Source: Lachnospiraceae bacterium
Lineage (GTDB): Bacteria; Bacillota; Clostridia; Lachnospirales; Lachnospiraceae
DNA length: 64,000 bases
Reading direction: 5' to 3'
NCBI GenBank assembly: GCA_910575605.1
Contig: CAJTEW010000003.1
Location: 62,001 to 126,000 of the forward strand
In this document: positions 33,537 to 42,555 of the stretch, piece after piece
Layout of the letters: each line of letters opens with the position of its first letter
Numbering within the stretch: the stretch's first letter is position 1
Translations under genes and position numbers: made by a program
The notes under the pieces: generated by a model
Told to the model about the DNA's origin: nothing
The model's input: the letters and a program-made list of their open reading frames with translations, nothing else
Databases searched by the model: none

Positions 33537-34105
33537 TTGGGGTTATCAATAATGGCTGCTTTGCCATCCTGCTCTACCAGCATCTTATGATATCCTTTTG
33601 TTTCAATTGTCCCATAATCGTGTCCGGCATCGGCTGCAAAGCTAAAAAATAGTATCAATGGCCGTGTGCCGGTATTGACGGTGCGATGTGCATAACGGCG
33701 GGGGACATAAACGGCCTGTCCTTTTTCCAGAGGTAGTTCAATAGTATCCCCTTCTGGATTTTCCATTACCATATAACCTTCTCCGTCTAAGGTATAATAC
33801 ACCTCAGCAGTTTCTAGTTGAGTGTGAAAATGTCCTTTGGTCATATAGTACTCACTGCCTACTTTTCCTGGATATAAAATAGTTGTGCCGAATAATAAAT
33901 CCCCAGGACGCTCTGGACATCCTAATTCGTAAAATTCATAGATGAGCGGATCATCAGTTTTTAGTATTTCATCAGCAGCTTTTGAATCATAAAACATATC
34001 TTTCATCTGTGATAGACGGCGTTTTGTAGTTTCTGCAGTTTTTGAACATCCTGTTACTGTATCAAAATCCACTAAAAAGCTTTTGTCCCAATTAAAATTA
34101 TTCAT
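33527..34105 (-). CDS. Cupin-type glucose-6-phosphate isomerase-like protein
   Basis: A 192-residue cupin of the archaeal-type phosphoglucose isomerase family. Metal-binding residues show in TKGHFHTQLETAEVYYTL (HxH and Glu, about 77-94) and PRRYAHRTVN (His, about 125-134). Related proteins isomerise sugars or sugar phosphates. The start at 34105 is chosen because GAAGGGAGA lies 6-7 nt upstream; the longer frame would include the site itself. In this operon the protein may isomerise a keto-sugar intermediate rather than glucose 6-phosphate. Confidence 0.78.
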   Translation of the reverse strand: MNNFNWDKSFLVDFDTVTGCSKTAETTKRRLSQMKDMFYDSKAADEILKTDDPLIYEFYELGCPERPGDLLFGTTILYPGKVGSEYYMTKGHFHTQLETAEVYYTLDGEGYMVMENPEGDTIELPLEKGQAVYVPRRYAHRTVNTGTRPLILFFSFAADAGHDYGTIETKGYHKMLVEQDGKAAIIDNPKWN

Positions 34106-34118
34106 ATGTATTCTCCCT

Positions 34119-35054
34119 TCAATTTTTTGCAATATTACTTAACTGTTCTAACAGACTGCCTTTTATTTCAATATGAAAGACTTCGGAAATTACCTGAGTC
34201 CAGCCATGGATAAAATAAGTCCAGCCATCCTCTACATAAAGATTTTTTTCTGCTGCCTGAGATTCTGCCTGCTCTTTGAACAGCAGACTGCCTCTGTAGT
34301 TAATTTCCCAGACATAGCTGTCTTTTGGGAACTGGCAGTTGTTGGTCAGGGGTGAACCAGGGGCGTCTTTTCCAAGACCGGTTGCGTTGACAATGACAGA
34401 ATGTGGCTTTAAGGATGCAAGGGTTTTATCATTATCTTCCGGGTTAGGATTCAGGGCAAAATCAAATCTGGTCTGTGGGTTTAAATCTTTTAAAATTTTT
34501 TGTGCTGAATCTAGCCTTGGCTGACTGCGGTTAGCGATTATTATATGCTTTGGAACATTTGTCCCGAATTTTTTCTGGGTAAAATACACGGACATTGCAA
34601 GAGAGCTTCCCCCTGCACCAATTAAAAGGACATCGCCATTATAATCATTCCAGAAGTTATGGGGGATAAAATTCTCAAGAGCCAGCCCGCTGGAAATGGG
34701 GTCCTTTGCATGTGCACAAAGCATGCCATCTTTTTTTGAAATCGAAGATACTTCTCCTAATTGCTCTGCAAAAGGATCGATATAGTCAAAAAGGTCTTTG
34801 CAGGAATTGTACAGGTCTATCTTGTGGGTGGTTACTAAAGCTCCCAAAGATAAAGGGTCATTTTTAATAAAGGTTACAGCCTCCCTGTAACTTTTTGGAT
34901 CAGAATGGGGCTTAAAGTCCATTCCTTTAATGACAGCATCCTCTAAATGAAGCGTATCTGCCCACTTTGGAAAAACCTTCATAATAGAAGAACTTGCTGT
35001 GGTCACTCCAATGAAATAAATCGTAGGGCTAGATGCAGAAGAATAGTGATTCAT
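34119..35054 (-). CDS. Shikimate/quinate dehydrogenase-like oxidoreductase
   Basis: A 311-residue AroE-like protein. An N-terminal substrate-binding region contains LGALVTTHKIDLY (about 82-94), equivalent to the catalytic Lys motif NVTxPxK of shikimate dehydrogenases. The NAD(P)-binding motif LIGAGGSSLAMSVYF lies near 143-157, followed by IIANRSQPRLD, and there is a C-terminal DGWTYFIHGWTQ segment. It is longer than biosynthetic AroE (about 270) and is first in a sugar-catabolic operon, so it may act on a polyol or cyclitol. Expression is from a strong promoter at 35104-35132. Confidence 0.72.
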   Translation of the reverse strand: MNHYSSASSPTIYFIGVTTASSSIMKVFPKWADTLHLEDAVIKGMDFKPHSDPKSYREAVTFIKNDPLSLGALVTTHKIDLYNSCKDLFDYIDPFAEQLGEVSSISKKDGMLCAHAKDPISSGLALENFIPHNFWNDYNGDVLLIGAGGSSLAMSVYFTQKKFGTNVPKHIIIANRSQPRLDSAQKILKDLNPQTRFDFALNPNPEDNDKTLASLKPHSVIVNATGLGKDAPGSPLTNNCQFPKDSYVWEINYRGSLLFKEQAESQAAEKNLYVEDGWTYFIHGWTQVISEVFHIEIKGSLLEQLSNIAKN

Positions 35055-35103
35055 AAATATGTTCTCTCCTTTCTTTGGTGTTAATTGTTATTGATTTATT
35101 TAG

Positions 35104-35132
35104 AATATAGAATAAAAAACACTAATTGTCAA
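35104..35132 (-). promoter_or_regulatory. Promoter of the minus-strand sugar operon
   Basis: On the minus strand a perfect TTGACA (35132-35127) and TATATT (35109-35104) are separated by 17 nt, giving a leader of about 40 nt before the AroE-like gene. Confidence 0.75.
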
Positions 35133-35159
35133 TAATAAAAAATAAAAAACAATAAAAAA

Positions 35160-35189
35160 TGACAAAAAGTAATTGACAAAATGACAAAA
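35160..35189. promoter_or_regulatory. Three direct TGACAAAA repeats in the divergent control region
   Basis: TGACAAAA occurs at 35160, 35174 and 35182 on the plus strand, and the minus-strand -35 adds another TGACAA (35131-35126). A related GGACAAAAC occurs at 38900 before the binding-protein gene. Direct repeats are typical DeoR-type operators, and a DeoR gene closes the cluster. Confidence 0.45.
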
Positions 35190-35201
35190 TAGTAATAGTA
35201 T
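35173..35201 (+). promoter_or_regulatory. Promoter of the plus-strand sugar operon
   Basis: A perfect TTGACA (35173-35178) and TAGTAT (35196-35201) are 17 nt apart. The -35 is part of one of the TGACAAAA repeats, so a bound repressor would block RNA polymerase. Confidence 0.75.
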
Positions 35202-35250
35202 TAAATAAAATAATTAGTAAAAACCAACAAACGATTACGGAGGTTATCAA

Positions 35251-36297
35251 ATGAAAGCGGCTTACTATTGCGGAAACGAAAATATACAGGTTGAAGAGGT
35301 ACAAGTACCAGATATAACAGACAGGGAAATGCTGATGAAAATCAAACTTGCATGCATATGCGGGACTGACCAAAGGATTTATCGATTTGGACATTTTAAA
35401 ATTCCAAAAGGAACGAAACGGGTTTTAGGGCATGAGCTGGTTGGAGAAATAGTTAAAGTCGGAAAAGAAGTCAAAGGTTATAAGGAAGGACAGCGGATTG
35501 CGGTTGCACCTAATGTAGGATGTGGAGTTTGTGATATGTGTGTGCAGGGATACAGCCATATGTGCCCGGATTATGATGCATTTGGTATCAGCTTTGACGG
35601 CGGATTTGAAGAATATATGAGGATTCCAAGCGAGGCAGTCAGCCATGGAAATGTTCTGCCGATACCGGACGGGATGAGCTATGAAGAAGCAGTTCTTGCA
35701 GAACCATTTTCCTGCTGTTTTAATTCCTTCCAGATGTTACATACAAAGCCTACAGATTATGTTTTGATTATTGGCGCTGGTCCTATTGGAGCGATGCATG
35801 CTATTTTGCATCAGAGGGCAGGGGCTGCAAAAGTTATTATGGCTGACTTGTCTTCGCTGCGGTTAGAGCAGATGAAAGCATTTGGGGAGTTTACTTTGAT
35901 TGACACATCAAAAGAAGAATTGGAAGATGCTTTAAAAAGAGAGACGAATGGACACGGCGCAGATGTGGTTATTACTGCATGCTCTGTACCGTCAGTCCAG
36001 ATTCAGGCATTGGAACTTACTGCACCTATGGGAAGAATCAGCTTTTTTGGTGGGCTTCCAAGCGGCAGAGACGAGGTCGGGCTTCATACGAATCTGATTC
36101 ATTATAAAGAACTGACTGTAGTAGCGACAACAGGGTCCAGTATTAAACAGTATAGGGATGCAATGAATATCATTGCTTCACAAGCCTCAGATATAGCAGG
36201 TTTGATTACAGACAAGTATGCAATTGACGACATTCAGGAGGCATTCCAGCATGCTATGTCAGGAAAGGGACTCAAAACAGCAATTAAGTTCGATTAA
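35251..36297 (+). CDS. Zinc-dependent polyol/alcohol dehydrogenase (MDR family)
   Basis: A 348-residue medium-chain dehydrogenase of the sorbitol/threonine dehydrogenase type. Catalytic zinc ligands: Cys in ACICGTD (about 36-42), His-Glu in GHELVGEI (about 62). Structural zinc cysteines are in GCGVCDMCVQGYSHMC (about 90-105). The NAD-binding motif IIGAGPIGAMHAILH lies near 172-186. A GGAGG site precedes the ATG. It is first in the plus-strand operon, followed by a second MDR dehydrogenase and a sugar kinase, so a polyol or keto-sugar substrate is likely. Confidence 0.85.
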   Translation: MKAAYYCGNENIQVEEVQVPDITDREMLMKIKLACICGTDQRIYRFGHFKIPKGTKRVLGHELVGEIVKVGKEVKGYKEGQRIAVAPNVGCGVCDMCVQGYSHMCPDYDAFGISFDGGFEEYMRIPSEAVSHGNVLPIPDGMSYEEAVLAEPFSCCFNSFQMLHTKPTDYVLIIGAGPIGAMHAILHQRAGAAKVIMADLSSLRLEQMKAFGEFTLIDTSKEELEDALKRETNGHGADVVITACSVPSVQIQALELTAPMGRISFFGGLPSGRDEVGLHTNLIHYKELTVVATTGSSIKQYRDAMNIIASQASDIAGLITDKYAIDDIQEAFQHAMSGKGLKTAIKFD

Positions 36298-36317
36298 AAG
36301 GAGGAATCATTGAGAAT

Positions 36318-37370
36318 ATGAAGGCGGCCAGGCTATATCAACCAGGAGATTTACGGATTGAAGAAGTAGAATGTCCGGTACTGCAGAAAGGACAGGTGCT
36401 TGTAAAGGTTCATGCGGCCGGGGTATGTGGAAGTGATCTTCCGAGAATCATGCTGACTGGAACATATCATTTTCCGTGTATACCGGGACACGAATTTTCA
36501 GGAGAAGTTGTGGAATGTGATAAAACAGTTACAAAGTTTAGAAAAGGAGACAGGGTGGCAGCTGCTCCATTAATGCCTTGTATGGTATGTGAAATGTGCC
36601 GGAAGGGATTTTATGGACAGTGTGAAAGCTATGATTTTTTAGGTTCCAGAAGAGACGGGGGATTTGCTGAATATGTGGCAGTTCCAGAAGAGAATCTTCT
36701 TTTGCTCCCAGACTCGGTTTCTTACAGGGAAGCAGCAGTTATAGAACCGGCAGCAGTAGCTCTCCACGGTCTTTATAAGCTCCATTTAAACGGTAATAAG
36801 ACAGCTGCTGTATTTGGATGCGGGGCTATCGGACTGCTTTGCATATGTCAGTTGAAGCTCTTAGGTGTAAGCAGCATTGCAGCAGTAGATATTGAGACGG
36901 AAAAATTAAAGCTGGCAGAAAAACTGGGAGCAGATGTTGTAATTAATTCATTAGAAGAAGACCCGGTCAAACGTATTTTTCAAGAATATAAAAAAGGAGT
37001 TGACGCAGCAGTAGAGACAGCCGGAACTCCGGTTACTCAGGAACAATGTATCCGTGCGGTAAAAAGCCGGGGGGAGGTTCTTTTCCTTGGAACAGCACAT
37101 AAGAATGTCATATTTCCGCCAGAGACATTTGAAAGGATTGTACGGAATGAGCTTTGTATATTTGGTTCATGGAATTCATATTCGGCTCCATATCCTGGAA
37201 AAGAATGGAGAGAGATTATTCGATATCTTGAAGAAAAAAAGCTTTCATTTGAGCCTTTAATTACTCAGACATATCCGCTAGAAAGGATGCCGGAGATAAT
37301 TGCAGACATGGCACAAAGACAGTTCCCGTATATAAAAGTAATGTTTGAGATTGCGGAGGGACGAGTATGA
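36318..37370 (+). CDS. Second zinc-dependent polyol dehydrogenase (MDR family)
   Basis: A 350-residue paralogous type of medium-chain dehydrogenase. Catalytic zinc residues are in AGVCGSD (about 35-41) and GHEFSGEV (about 60-67); structural cysteines in PCMVCEMCRKGFYGQC (about 89-104); NAD motif VFGCGAIGLLCICQLKLLG near 167-185 (galactitol/sorbitol dehydrogenase-like). It overlaps the kinase gene by 4 nt (ATGA). Two adjacent MDR enzymes suggest two successive oxidation steps, or oxidation of one carbon and reduction of another. Confidence 0.85.
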   Translation: MKAARLYQPGDLRIEEVECPVLQKGQVLVKVHAAGVCGSDLPRIMLTGTYHFPCIPGHEFSGEVVECDKTVTKFRKGDRVAAAPLMPCMVCEMCRKGFYGQCESYDFLGSRRDGGFAEYVAVPEENLLLLPDSVSYREAAVIEPAAVALHGLYKLHLNGNKTAAVFGCGAIGLLCICQLKLLGVSSIAAVDIETEKLKLAEKLGADVVINSLEEDPVKRIFQEYKKGVDAAVETAGTPVTQEQCIRAVKSRGEVLFLGTAHKNVIFPPETFERIVRNELCIFGSWNSYSAPYPGKEWREIIRYLEEKKLSFEPLITQTYPLERMPEIIADMAQRQFPYIKVMFEIAEGRV

Positions 37371-38887
37371 AAAAGGAGCTTTTGGCGGCAGTGGACCTGG
37401 GGACAAGCTATGTAAAAAGCGGTGTTTACAATCTGGACGGTGAATGTATTGCCGGTGCAAGCGAAGCAGTTAAAAATGAAAGGCCTTCACCAGGAATTTT
37501 TATTCAGCATGGTGAAGAACTGGTGGATTCCGTTATTCGGTGTATCCGAAAAATAGCAGAGCAAATCCCAGAGCGGATGAAAGATGTAGAGGCAGTTGCT
37601 TTTACAGGACAGATGGCAGGATTTATGGGAGTGGATAAGGACTGGAATGACGTGACTGGATGGTCCTGTTCGTTGGACACAAGATTTGCTCCTTATGCAG
37701 AAAAACAGATGAAGCAGTTTGAAAATGAATTTCTTAGTATTTCAGGGACAAATTCTCCACTGTTTTCTACAAAATATGAGTGGTTTAAAAATGATTTTCC
37801 AGAAGAAGCCGGGAAGATTGCAAAATACCTTATGATAAGCGGCTATGTTATTGGAAAGCTGGGAGATGTGCCAATTGAAGATGCTGTAATGGACGGGTCA
37901 TTTTTGGCATGGACAGGACTTGCAGACGTGAAAAACCGCAGCTGGTCAGATGAAATCTGTAACAAGCTTGGTATTCCAAAATGGTTTCTTCCCAGGATAT
38001 CACAATCGAATGAAATTGTCGGCTATCTTTCAGAAAAAGCAGCAAAGGCTACAGGACTCCGGAGTAAAATTGCGCTGGTTTCCGGCGCCGGTGATAAGAT
38101 TGCAGGATGCGTAGGCGCCGGTGTGCTTAAGAAGGGCGACATGATTTTTGAAGCAGCTTCATATGCAGGGCTAAGTTGTCTGGTGGATGAGTTTAGGCCG
38201 GATTATGAAAAAAGATATTTTGATATTTTAGACGGAGCATTCCCGGGTGATTTATATGCACATTATTATATTCCAGGTTCAGGAGTTACATTAAATTGGT
38301 TTGTAGATAATTTTGCAAGGAATAATAATGAATCTCTAGGGGATGCGTTCAGGAGAATAGATGAAAAATCAGACAGACTGAAGCCGGGATGTGACGGCCT
38401 GATGGCCGTAGGAATGATGGGAGGAACAGCAATGCCTTTTGACGGAGACTTAAAAGGTATCTGGATGGGCTTTAACTGGGCGCATAAAAAGGAACATTTT
38501 TACCGTGCTTTACAAGAAAGCTTTTCTTATGCTGTTTCAACAGCGATAGACCGCATGAATGAAAAATATCCAGACTGCGGACAAAAAACAGTGAAGCTTA
38601 TCGGCGGCGGAGCAAAATCTAAGGTGTGGGCACAGATGCTGGCAGATGTCAGTCAAAAGACATTTGAACGGCTTGACAGAGAAGATGTGGCTCTCTGGGG
38701 TGCCTGTATATTGGCGGCAAATGGAATTGGGCTTATAGATAATGTGGGGAAAACGGCAGAGGAAAATGTACATGTGAAGGAAGTGTACAAACCGCGGGAG
38801 AGTTATGCAGAACGTTATAATGAGCTGAAACAACAGTATAATCGCTATGCAAAAGAGCTGTCGCCTTATTGCAAAGGATTAAAATAA
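37367..38887 (+). CDS. FGGY-family carbohydrate kinase
   Basis: A 506-residue sugar kinase of the xylulokinase/gluconokinase family. N-terminal phosphate motif AAVDLGTSYVKSGVYN (7-22), FTGQMAGFMGVD near 84, a substrate-region SGAGDKIAGCVGAG (about 241-254) and the adenosine motif KLIGGGAKSKVWAQMLADV (about 409-427) are all visible. Substrate cannot be fixed from sequence. The gene is coupled to the preceding dehydrogenase. Phosphorylation by this kinase could supply the phosphorylated intermediate split by the aldolase of the divergent operon. Confidence 0.85.
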   Translation: MKKELLAAVDLGTSYVKSGVYNLDGECIAGASEAVKNERPSPGIFIQHGEELVDSVIRCIRKIAEQIPERMKDVEAVAFTGQMAGFMGVDKDWNDVTGWSCSLDTRFAPYAEKQMKQFENEFLSISGTNSPLFSTKYEWFKNDFPEEAGKIAKYLMISGYVIGKLGDVPIEDAVMDGSFLAWTGLADVKNRSWSDEICNKLGIPKWFLPRISQSNEIVGYLSEKAAKATGLRSKIALVSGAGDKIAGCVGAGVLKKGDMIFEAASYAGLSCLVDEFRPDYEKRYFDILDGAFPGDLYAHYYIPGSGVTLNWFVDNFARNNNESLGDAFRRIDEKSDRLKPGCDGLMAVGMMGGTAMPFDGDLKGIWMGFNWAHKKEHFYRALQESFSYAVSTAIDRMNEKYPDCGQKTVKLIGGGAKSKVWAQMLADVSQKTFERLDREDVALWGACILAANGIGLIDNVGKTAEENVHVKEVYKPRESYAERYNELKQQYNRYAKELSPYCKGLK

Positions 38888-38899
38888 TTTTGATATTTT

Positions 38900-38957
38900 G
38901 GACAAAACATCCATACTGTTTCACTTGGCCAATGAAATAGAATGGTGTTTCGTGTCC
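38900..38957 (+). other. Long imperfect hairpin between kinase and binding-protein genes
   Basis: GGACA...CCAT...TTTCA (38900-38922) pairs with TGAAA...ATGG...TGTCC (38933-38957) with several mismatches. There is no T tract. It may act as a partial terminator, processing site or operator, since GGACAAAAC resembles the repeats at 35160-35189. Confidence 0.4.
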
Positions 38958-39007
38958 ATGATATAAACAAATAATAAACATATCAGAAAAATCAAGGAGG
39001 TAATTTT

Positions 39008-39991
39008 ATGAAAAGAAAGAAACTCTTAGCACTTTTAACGGTTGGTGCAATGCTGATGGGCATGCTGACAGGATGCTCTGGAGGCAGTGATGAAGCAAAG
39101 GATACTAAGACGGAAGAAACTGAGGGAACGAAGGACAGCGGCGAAGGAAAGGTATATGGCGTTTCTGTAATGACACATAACAATAGTTTCTTTGTTGCAG
39201 AGATTGATGGTGTTAAGGGAGCTATCGGATCAGAGGACGAGATAATGGCTCCGGATCCGGCACTGGATATCCAGACACAGATTGACCAAATCAGTGATAT
39301 GATCAGTGCAAAAGTAGACGTTATTTTTATAGATGCAATTGATTCGGAGGGAATTAAACCGGCTCTTGTAGAAGCAGAGGAAGCAGGAATTCCGGTTATT
39401 GCAATAGATACAGAGGTTGCAGATTCCGAGCTGGTAGCAAGTACAATTGTATCTGACAATGTAGATGCGGGACGTCTTGCAGGAAAAGCGCTGGCTGAAA
39501 AAATGGGAGGCAAAGGCAAGGTTGCTCTTATCGACCATAACGAGGTTGCATGTGTACGTGATCGTACAGATGGTTTTGAAGAAATCTTAAAGGATTATCC
39601 AGACATTGAGATTGTATATCGCCAAAGCGCACACGGCAATGTAACAGAAGCACAGGAACATACAGAGGTAGCACTTCAGGGAGACCCTGATATCACAGGT
39701 ATTTTTGCAATTAATGATCCGACTGCAGCAGGATGTGTTGCAGCAATAAAAGGGGCAGGATTAAAGGATATTGCAGTTATAGGAATTGATGGTTCTCAGG
39801 ACGCAATTGATATGATAAAAGCAGGTGATCTTTTATGTACTGCAGCTCAGTCTCCGCAGCAGATTGGCGAAAAAGCAGTAGAGGTAGCAAGAGCAATTTT
39901 TGCGGGCGAAAAATACGATGAAAAATATATTATTCCTATTACAAACATAACAGAAGAAAATGTTGCAGACTTTGATGGAAAGCAATTTTAG
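39008..39991 (+). CDS. Sugar ABC transporter substrate-binding lipoprotein
   Basis: A 327-residue ribose-binding-protein-like lipoprotein that captures a sugar outside the membrane and delivers it to the permease encoded downstream. It has a signal peptide with lipobox LTGC (Cys23), an acidic linker (about 28-48) and a type I periplasmic-binding fold; family segments include AKVDVIFIDAIDSEGIKPAL (about 101-120), GIPVIAIDTEV (about 127-137), and AVIGIDGSQDAIDMIKAG near 255. An AAGGAGG site precedes the ATG. The ligand is probably a pentose, hexose or polyol. Confidence 0.9.
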   Translation: MKRKKLLALLTVGAMLMGMLTGCSGGSDEAKDTKTEETEGTKDSGEGKVYGVSVMTHNNSFFVAEIDGVKGAIGSEDEIMAPDPALDIQTQIDQISDMISAKVDVIFIDAIDSEGIKPALVEAEEAGIPVIAIDTEVADSELVASTIVSDNVDAGRLAGKALAEKMGGKGKVALIDHNEVACVRDRTDGFEEILKDYPDIEIVYRQSAHGNVTEAQEHTEVALQGDPDITGIFAINDPTAAGCVAAIKGAGLKDIAVIGIDGSQDAIDMIKAGDLLCTAAQSPQQIGEKAVEVARAIFAGEKYDEKYIIPITNITEENVADFDGKQF

Positions 39992-39995
39992 AGTG

Positions 39996-40032
39996 TACCA
40001 GGCTGCGCAGGGCAAACCTGCGCGGTCTGGTA
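39996..40032 (+). other. Intercistronic hairpin after the binding-protein gene
   Basis: TACCAG-CTGCGCAGG pairs with CCTGCGCGG-CTGGTA across a short GCAAA loop, without a T tract. Such stems commonly protect the binding-protein mRNA and let it be made in excess over the ATPase and permease. Confidence 0.6.
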
Positions 40033-40073
40033 AAAAGGGCTAAATTACCCACATTTGAGCAAAGGAGAAGTAG

Positions 40074-41567
40074 ATGGCTGGGAAAACAATATTGAAAATG
40101 GAGAATATCAGGAAAGAGTTTCCTGGTGTCGTCGCACTGGACAATATTTCCCTGGACTTAAAGGAGGGAGAAGTCCATGCATTACTTGGGGAGAATGGAG
40201 CAGGTAAATCGACATTGATCAAGGTTCTGGCAGGAATACATCAGCCAGATGGGGGAGTTATCTATATTGATGGGGAAAAGGCAGAAATTAAGACAGTACA
40301 GGATGCACAGCATTATCGGATTAGCGTGATTCATCAGGAACTCTGCCTGGCAGGAAATATGACAGTGACAGAGAATATTTTCCTGGGGAGAATGGAAGCA
40401 GACCGGTTTGGAATGGTGAAAGACCGGGAATTGAACCAGAAAGCAAGGGAAATAATGAATACTTTTGGGCTGGATGAAATAGAACCGACGCAGAAGGTTA
40501 GGAATCTGACAACGGCCCAGCAGCAGATGGTTGAAATTGCAAAAGCACTTTCTATGGATGCGCGGATCATTGTTATGGATGAACCTACTTCTTCACTGTC
40601 CAATAAGGAAGTGAAAAAACTTTTTGATTTTATTTGGCTTTTAAAGCAGAAAAAAATTTCCATAATATATATATCACACCGGCTGGAAGAGATATTCGAA
40701 ATCTGCGATACAATTACAGTTATCAGAGATGGGGAATATATTGGCAGTATGCCGGTGAAAGAGACAAATAATGAGCAGCTAATGAGTATGATGGTAGGCC
40801 GGGAATTTAAAAATGTATTTCCTGAAAAAGATTGGAATCAGGGAAAAGAAATTTTTCGGGTGGAAAACTTATCTAGTCCATACAGGCTCAAAGACATTAA
40901 TTTTGAACTGCATGAAAATGAAGTACTAGGATTTTATGGACTTGTAGGAAGTGGACGGACAGAAATCATGCGAATGATCTTTGGAGTTGACCCAATTGAA
41001 AACGGGAAAATTATCATGGAGGGAAAGGAATTAAGCATTACCTGCCCAAAGGAGGCGATTAATGCAGGAATTGCGCTTTGCCCTGAGAGCCGTAAAGATG
41101 AAGGACTGATACTGATTAAAGATATTGATTATAATATTACGATTAGTATTATGAAAGAATTAATCCGTGGAATTAAACTTAATCGCAAAAAAAATGATGA
41201 GATAGTACATAACTATTGTAGTAAATTGAGAATAAAGACGCCTTCATACAAACAGAAGGTGAGAAACTTAAGCGGAGGGAATCAGCAAAAGGTAGTTTTA
41301 GCCAAATGGCTTGCAACCAGGCCGAAAGTACTGATATTGGATGAACCGACCAGAGGAATTGATGTAGGGGCGAAGCAGGAGATATATCAGTTGATTAAGG
41401 AATTAGCAGGCACAGGGATAGGTATTCTTCTAATATCGTCAGAGCTTCCTGAAATTATTAATCTAAGCCATAGAGTTTTGGTCATGAGGGAAATGAGACA
41501 AGTAGGAATTTTGGAGAAGGATGAAATTATGCAGGAGACGATTATTCGGAATGCATTAGGAGGTTAA
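40074..41567 (+). CDS. Sugar ABC transporter ATP-binding protein (two nucleotide-binding domains)
   Basis: A 497-residue RbsA/MglA-like ATPase. The first domain has Walker A GENGAGKST (about 40-48), a non-canonical signature LTTAQQQM (about 145) and Walker B IIVMDEPTSS (about 163-172). The second has a degenerate Walker A GLVGSGRTE (about 289), signature LSGGNQQK (about 400) and Walker B LILDEPTRGID (about 422-432). This asymmetry is normal for the family. It energises the adjacent permease. Six nt separate it from the permease gene. Confidence 0.93.
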   Translation: MAGKTILKMENIRKEFPGVVALDNISLDLKEGEVHALLGENGAGKSTLIKVLAGIHQPDGGVIYIDGEKAEIKTVQDAQHYRISVIHQELCLAGNMTVTENIFLGRMEADRFGMVKDRELNQKAREIMNTFGLDEIEPTQKVRNLTTAQQQMVEIAKALSMDARIIVMDEPTSSLSNKEVKKLFDFIWLLKQKKISIIYISHRLEEIFEICDTITVIRDGEYIGSMPVKETNNEQLMSMMVGREFKNVFPEKDWNQGKEIFRVENLSSPYRLKDINFELHENEVLGFYGLVGSGRTEIMRMIFGVDPIENGKIIMEGKELSITCPKEAINAGIALCPESRKDEGLILIKDIDYNITISIMKELIRGIKLNRKKNDEIVHNYCSKLRIKTPSYKQKVRNLSGGNQQKVVLAKWLATRPKVLILDEPTRGIDVGAKQEIYQLIKELAGTGIGILLISSELPEIINLSHRVLVMREMRQVGILEKDEIMQETIIRNALGG

Positions 41568-41572
41568 GCAAG

Positions 41573-42541
41573 ATGAGAAGGGAAAAATCAAAGACTCAAG
41601 TAGAAAGCAGCAATCCGATTGTACGCTTTGTTAAGGAAAATTCCGGTATTATTATAGCACTTATGGCATTGTGCATTATACTTTCTATCATGGTGCCGGA
41701 TAAATTTTTAACATATAACAATTTTACGACAGTATTGCGTTCTATTTCCACAACCGCAATTATGGCGTTTGGAATGACATTTGTTATTATTACCGGCGGT
41801 ATCGATTTATCTGTAGGTTCAATTGTGGCATTATCCGGTACTTTATGTGCAGGATTGATAAGCAGCAGCTGGAATTATGCGGCGGCTGTTATTATCGGCC
41901 TGGCGGTAGGAACGTTATGTGGTGCATTTAATGGATTTGTAATTTCAAGAACAGAGATTCCGCCTTTTATCGTAACAATGGGCATGATGAATATTGCCCG
42001 GGGCGCCAGCTATATTTACTCATCAGGAAAGCCAATTCGTACTCCGGATGATTTTGGCAGCTTTGGAAACGGATATTTTTTGAGTATTCCTATCCCCGTC
42101 ATTGTAATGACAGTCCTGATGATATTAAGTATTCTCCTTTTATCAAAAAGTAAATTTGGACGTTCTGTATATGCAATTGGAGGAAATAAGGAAGCAGCAA
42201 GATTTTCAGGAATTAATACAAAAAATGTGATATGGCTTGTTTATGTCTTAATCGGATTTTTGGCTTCTGCTGCAGGGATTATAACGGCATCCCGCTTATA
42301 TTCCGGGCAGCCGACGGTTGCTCAGGGAATTGAAATGGATGTAATTGCAGCAACTGTTTTAGGTGGTGTCAGCATGGCAGGCGGTGTGGGAAAAATCGGC
42401 GGAACTATGATCGGCGCAATTATTATTGGTGTGTTATCAACGGGTATGAATCTTTTGAAAATACCATCATTTTATCAGATGATAGTTATGGGTATTGTTA
42501 TTTTGCTGGCTGTATATCTGGATGTAAGAAGAAAGAAATAA
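41573..42541 (+). CDS. Sugar ABC transporter permease (RbsC-like)
   Basis: A 322-residue integral membrane permease with about eight to ten hydrophobic segments. Family signatures include MAFGMTFVIITGGIDLSVGS (about 63-82) and the EAA-like loop ARFSGINTKNVIWLVYVLIG (about 206-225). It pairs with the ATPase and lipoprotein upstream to form a CUT2-type importer. The start follows AGGAGG inside the end of the ATPase gene. Confidence 0.92.
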   Translation: MRREKSKTQVESSNPIVRFVKENSGIIIALMALCIILSIMVPDKFLTYNNFTTVLRSISTTAIMAFGMTFVIITGGIDLSVGSIVALSGTLCAGLISSSWNYAAAVIIGLAVGTLCGAFNGFVISRTEIPPFIVTMGMMNIARGASYIYSSGKPIRTPDDFGSFGNGYFLSIPIPVIVMTVLMILSILLLSKSKFGRSVYAIGGNKEAARFSGINTKNVIWLVYVLIGFLASAAGIITASRLYSGQPTVAQGIEMDVIAATVLGGVSMAGGVGKIGGTMIGAIIIGVLSTGMNLLKIPSFYQMIVMGIVILLAVYLDVRRKK

Positions 42542-42555
42542 AGAGGTGAAATGAT

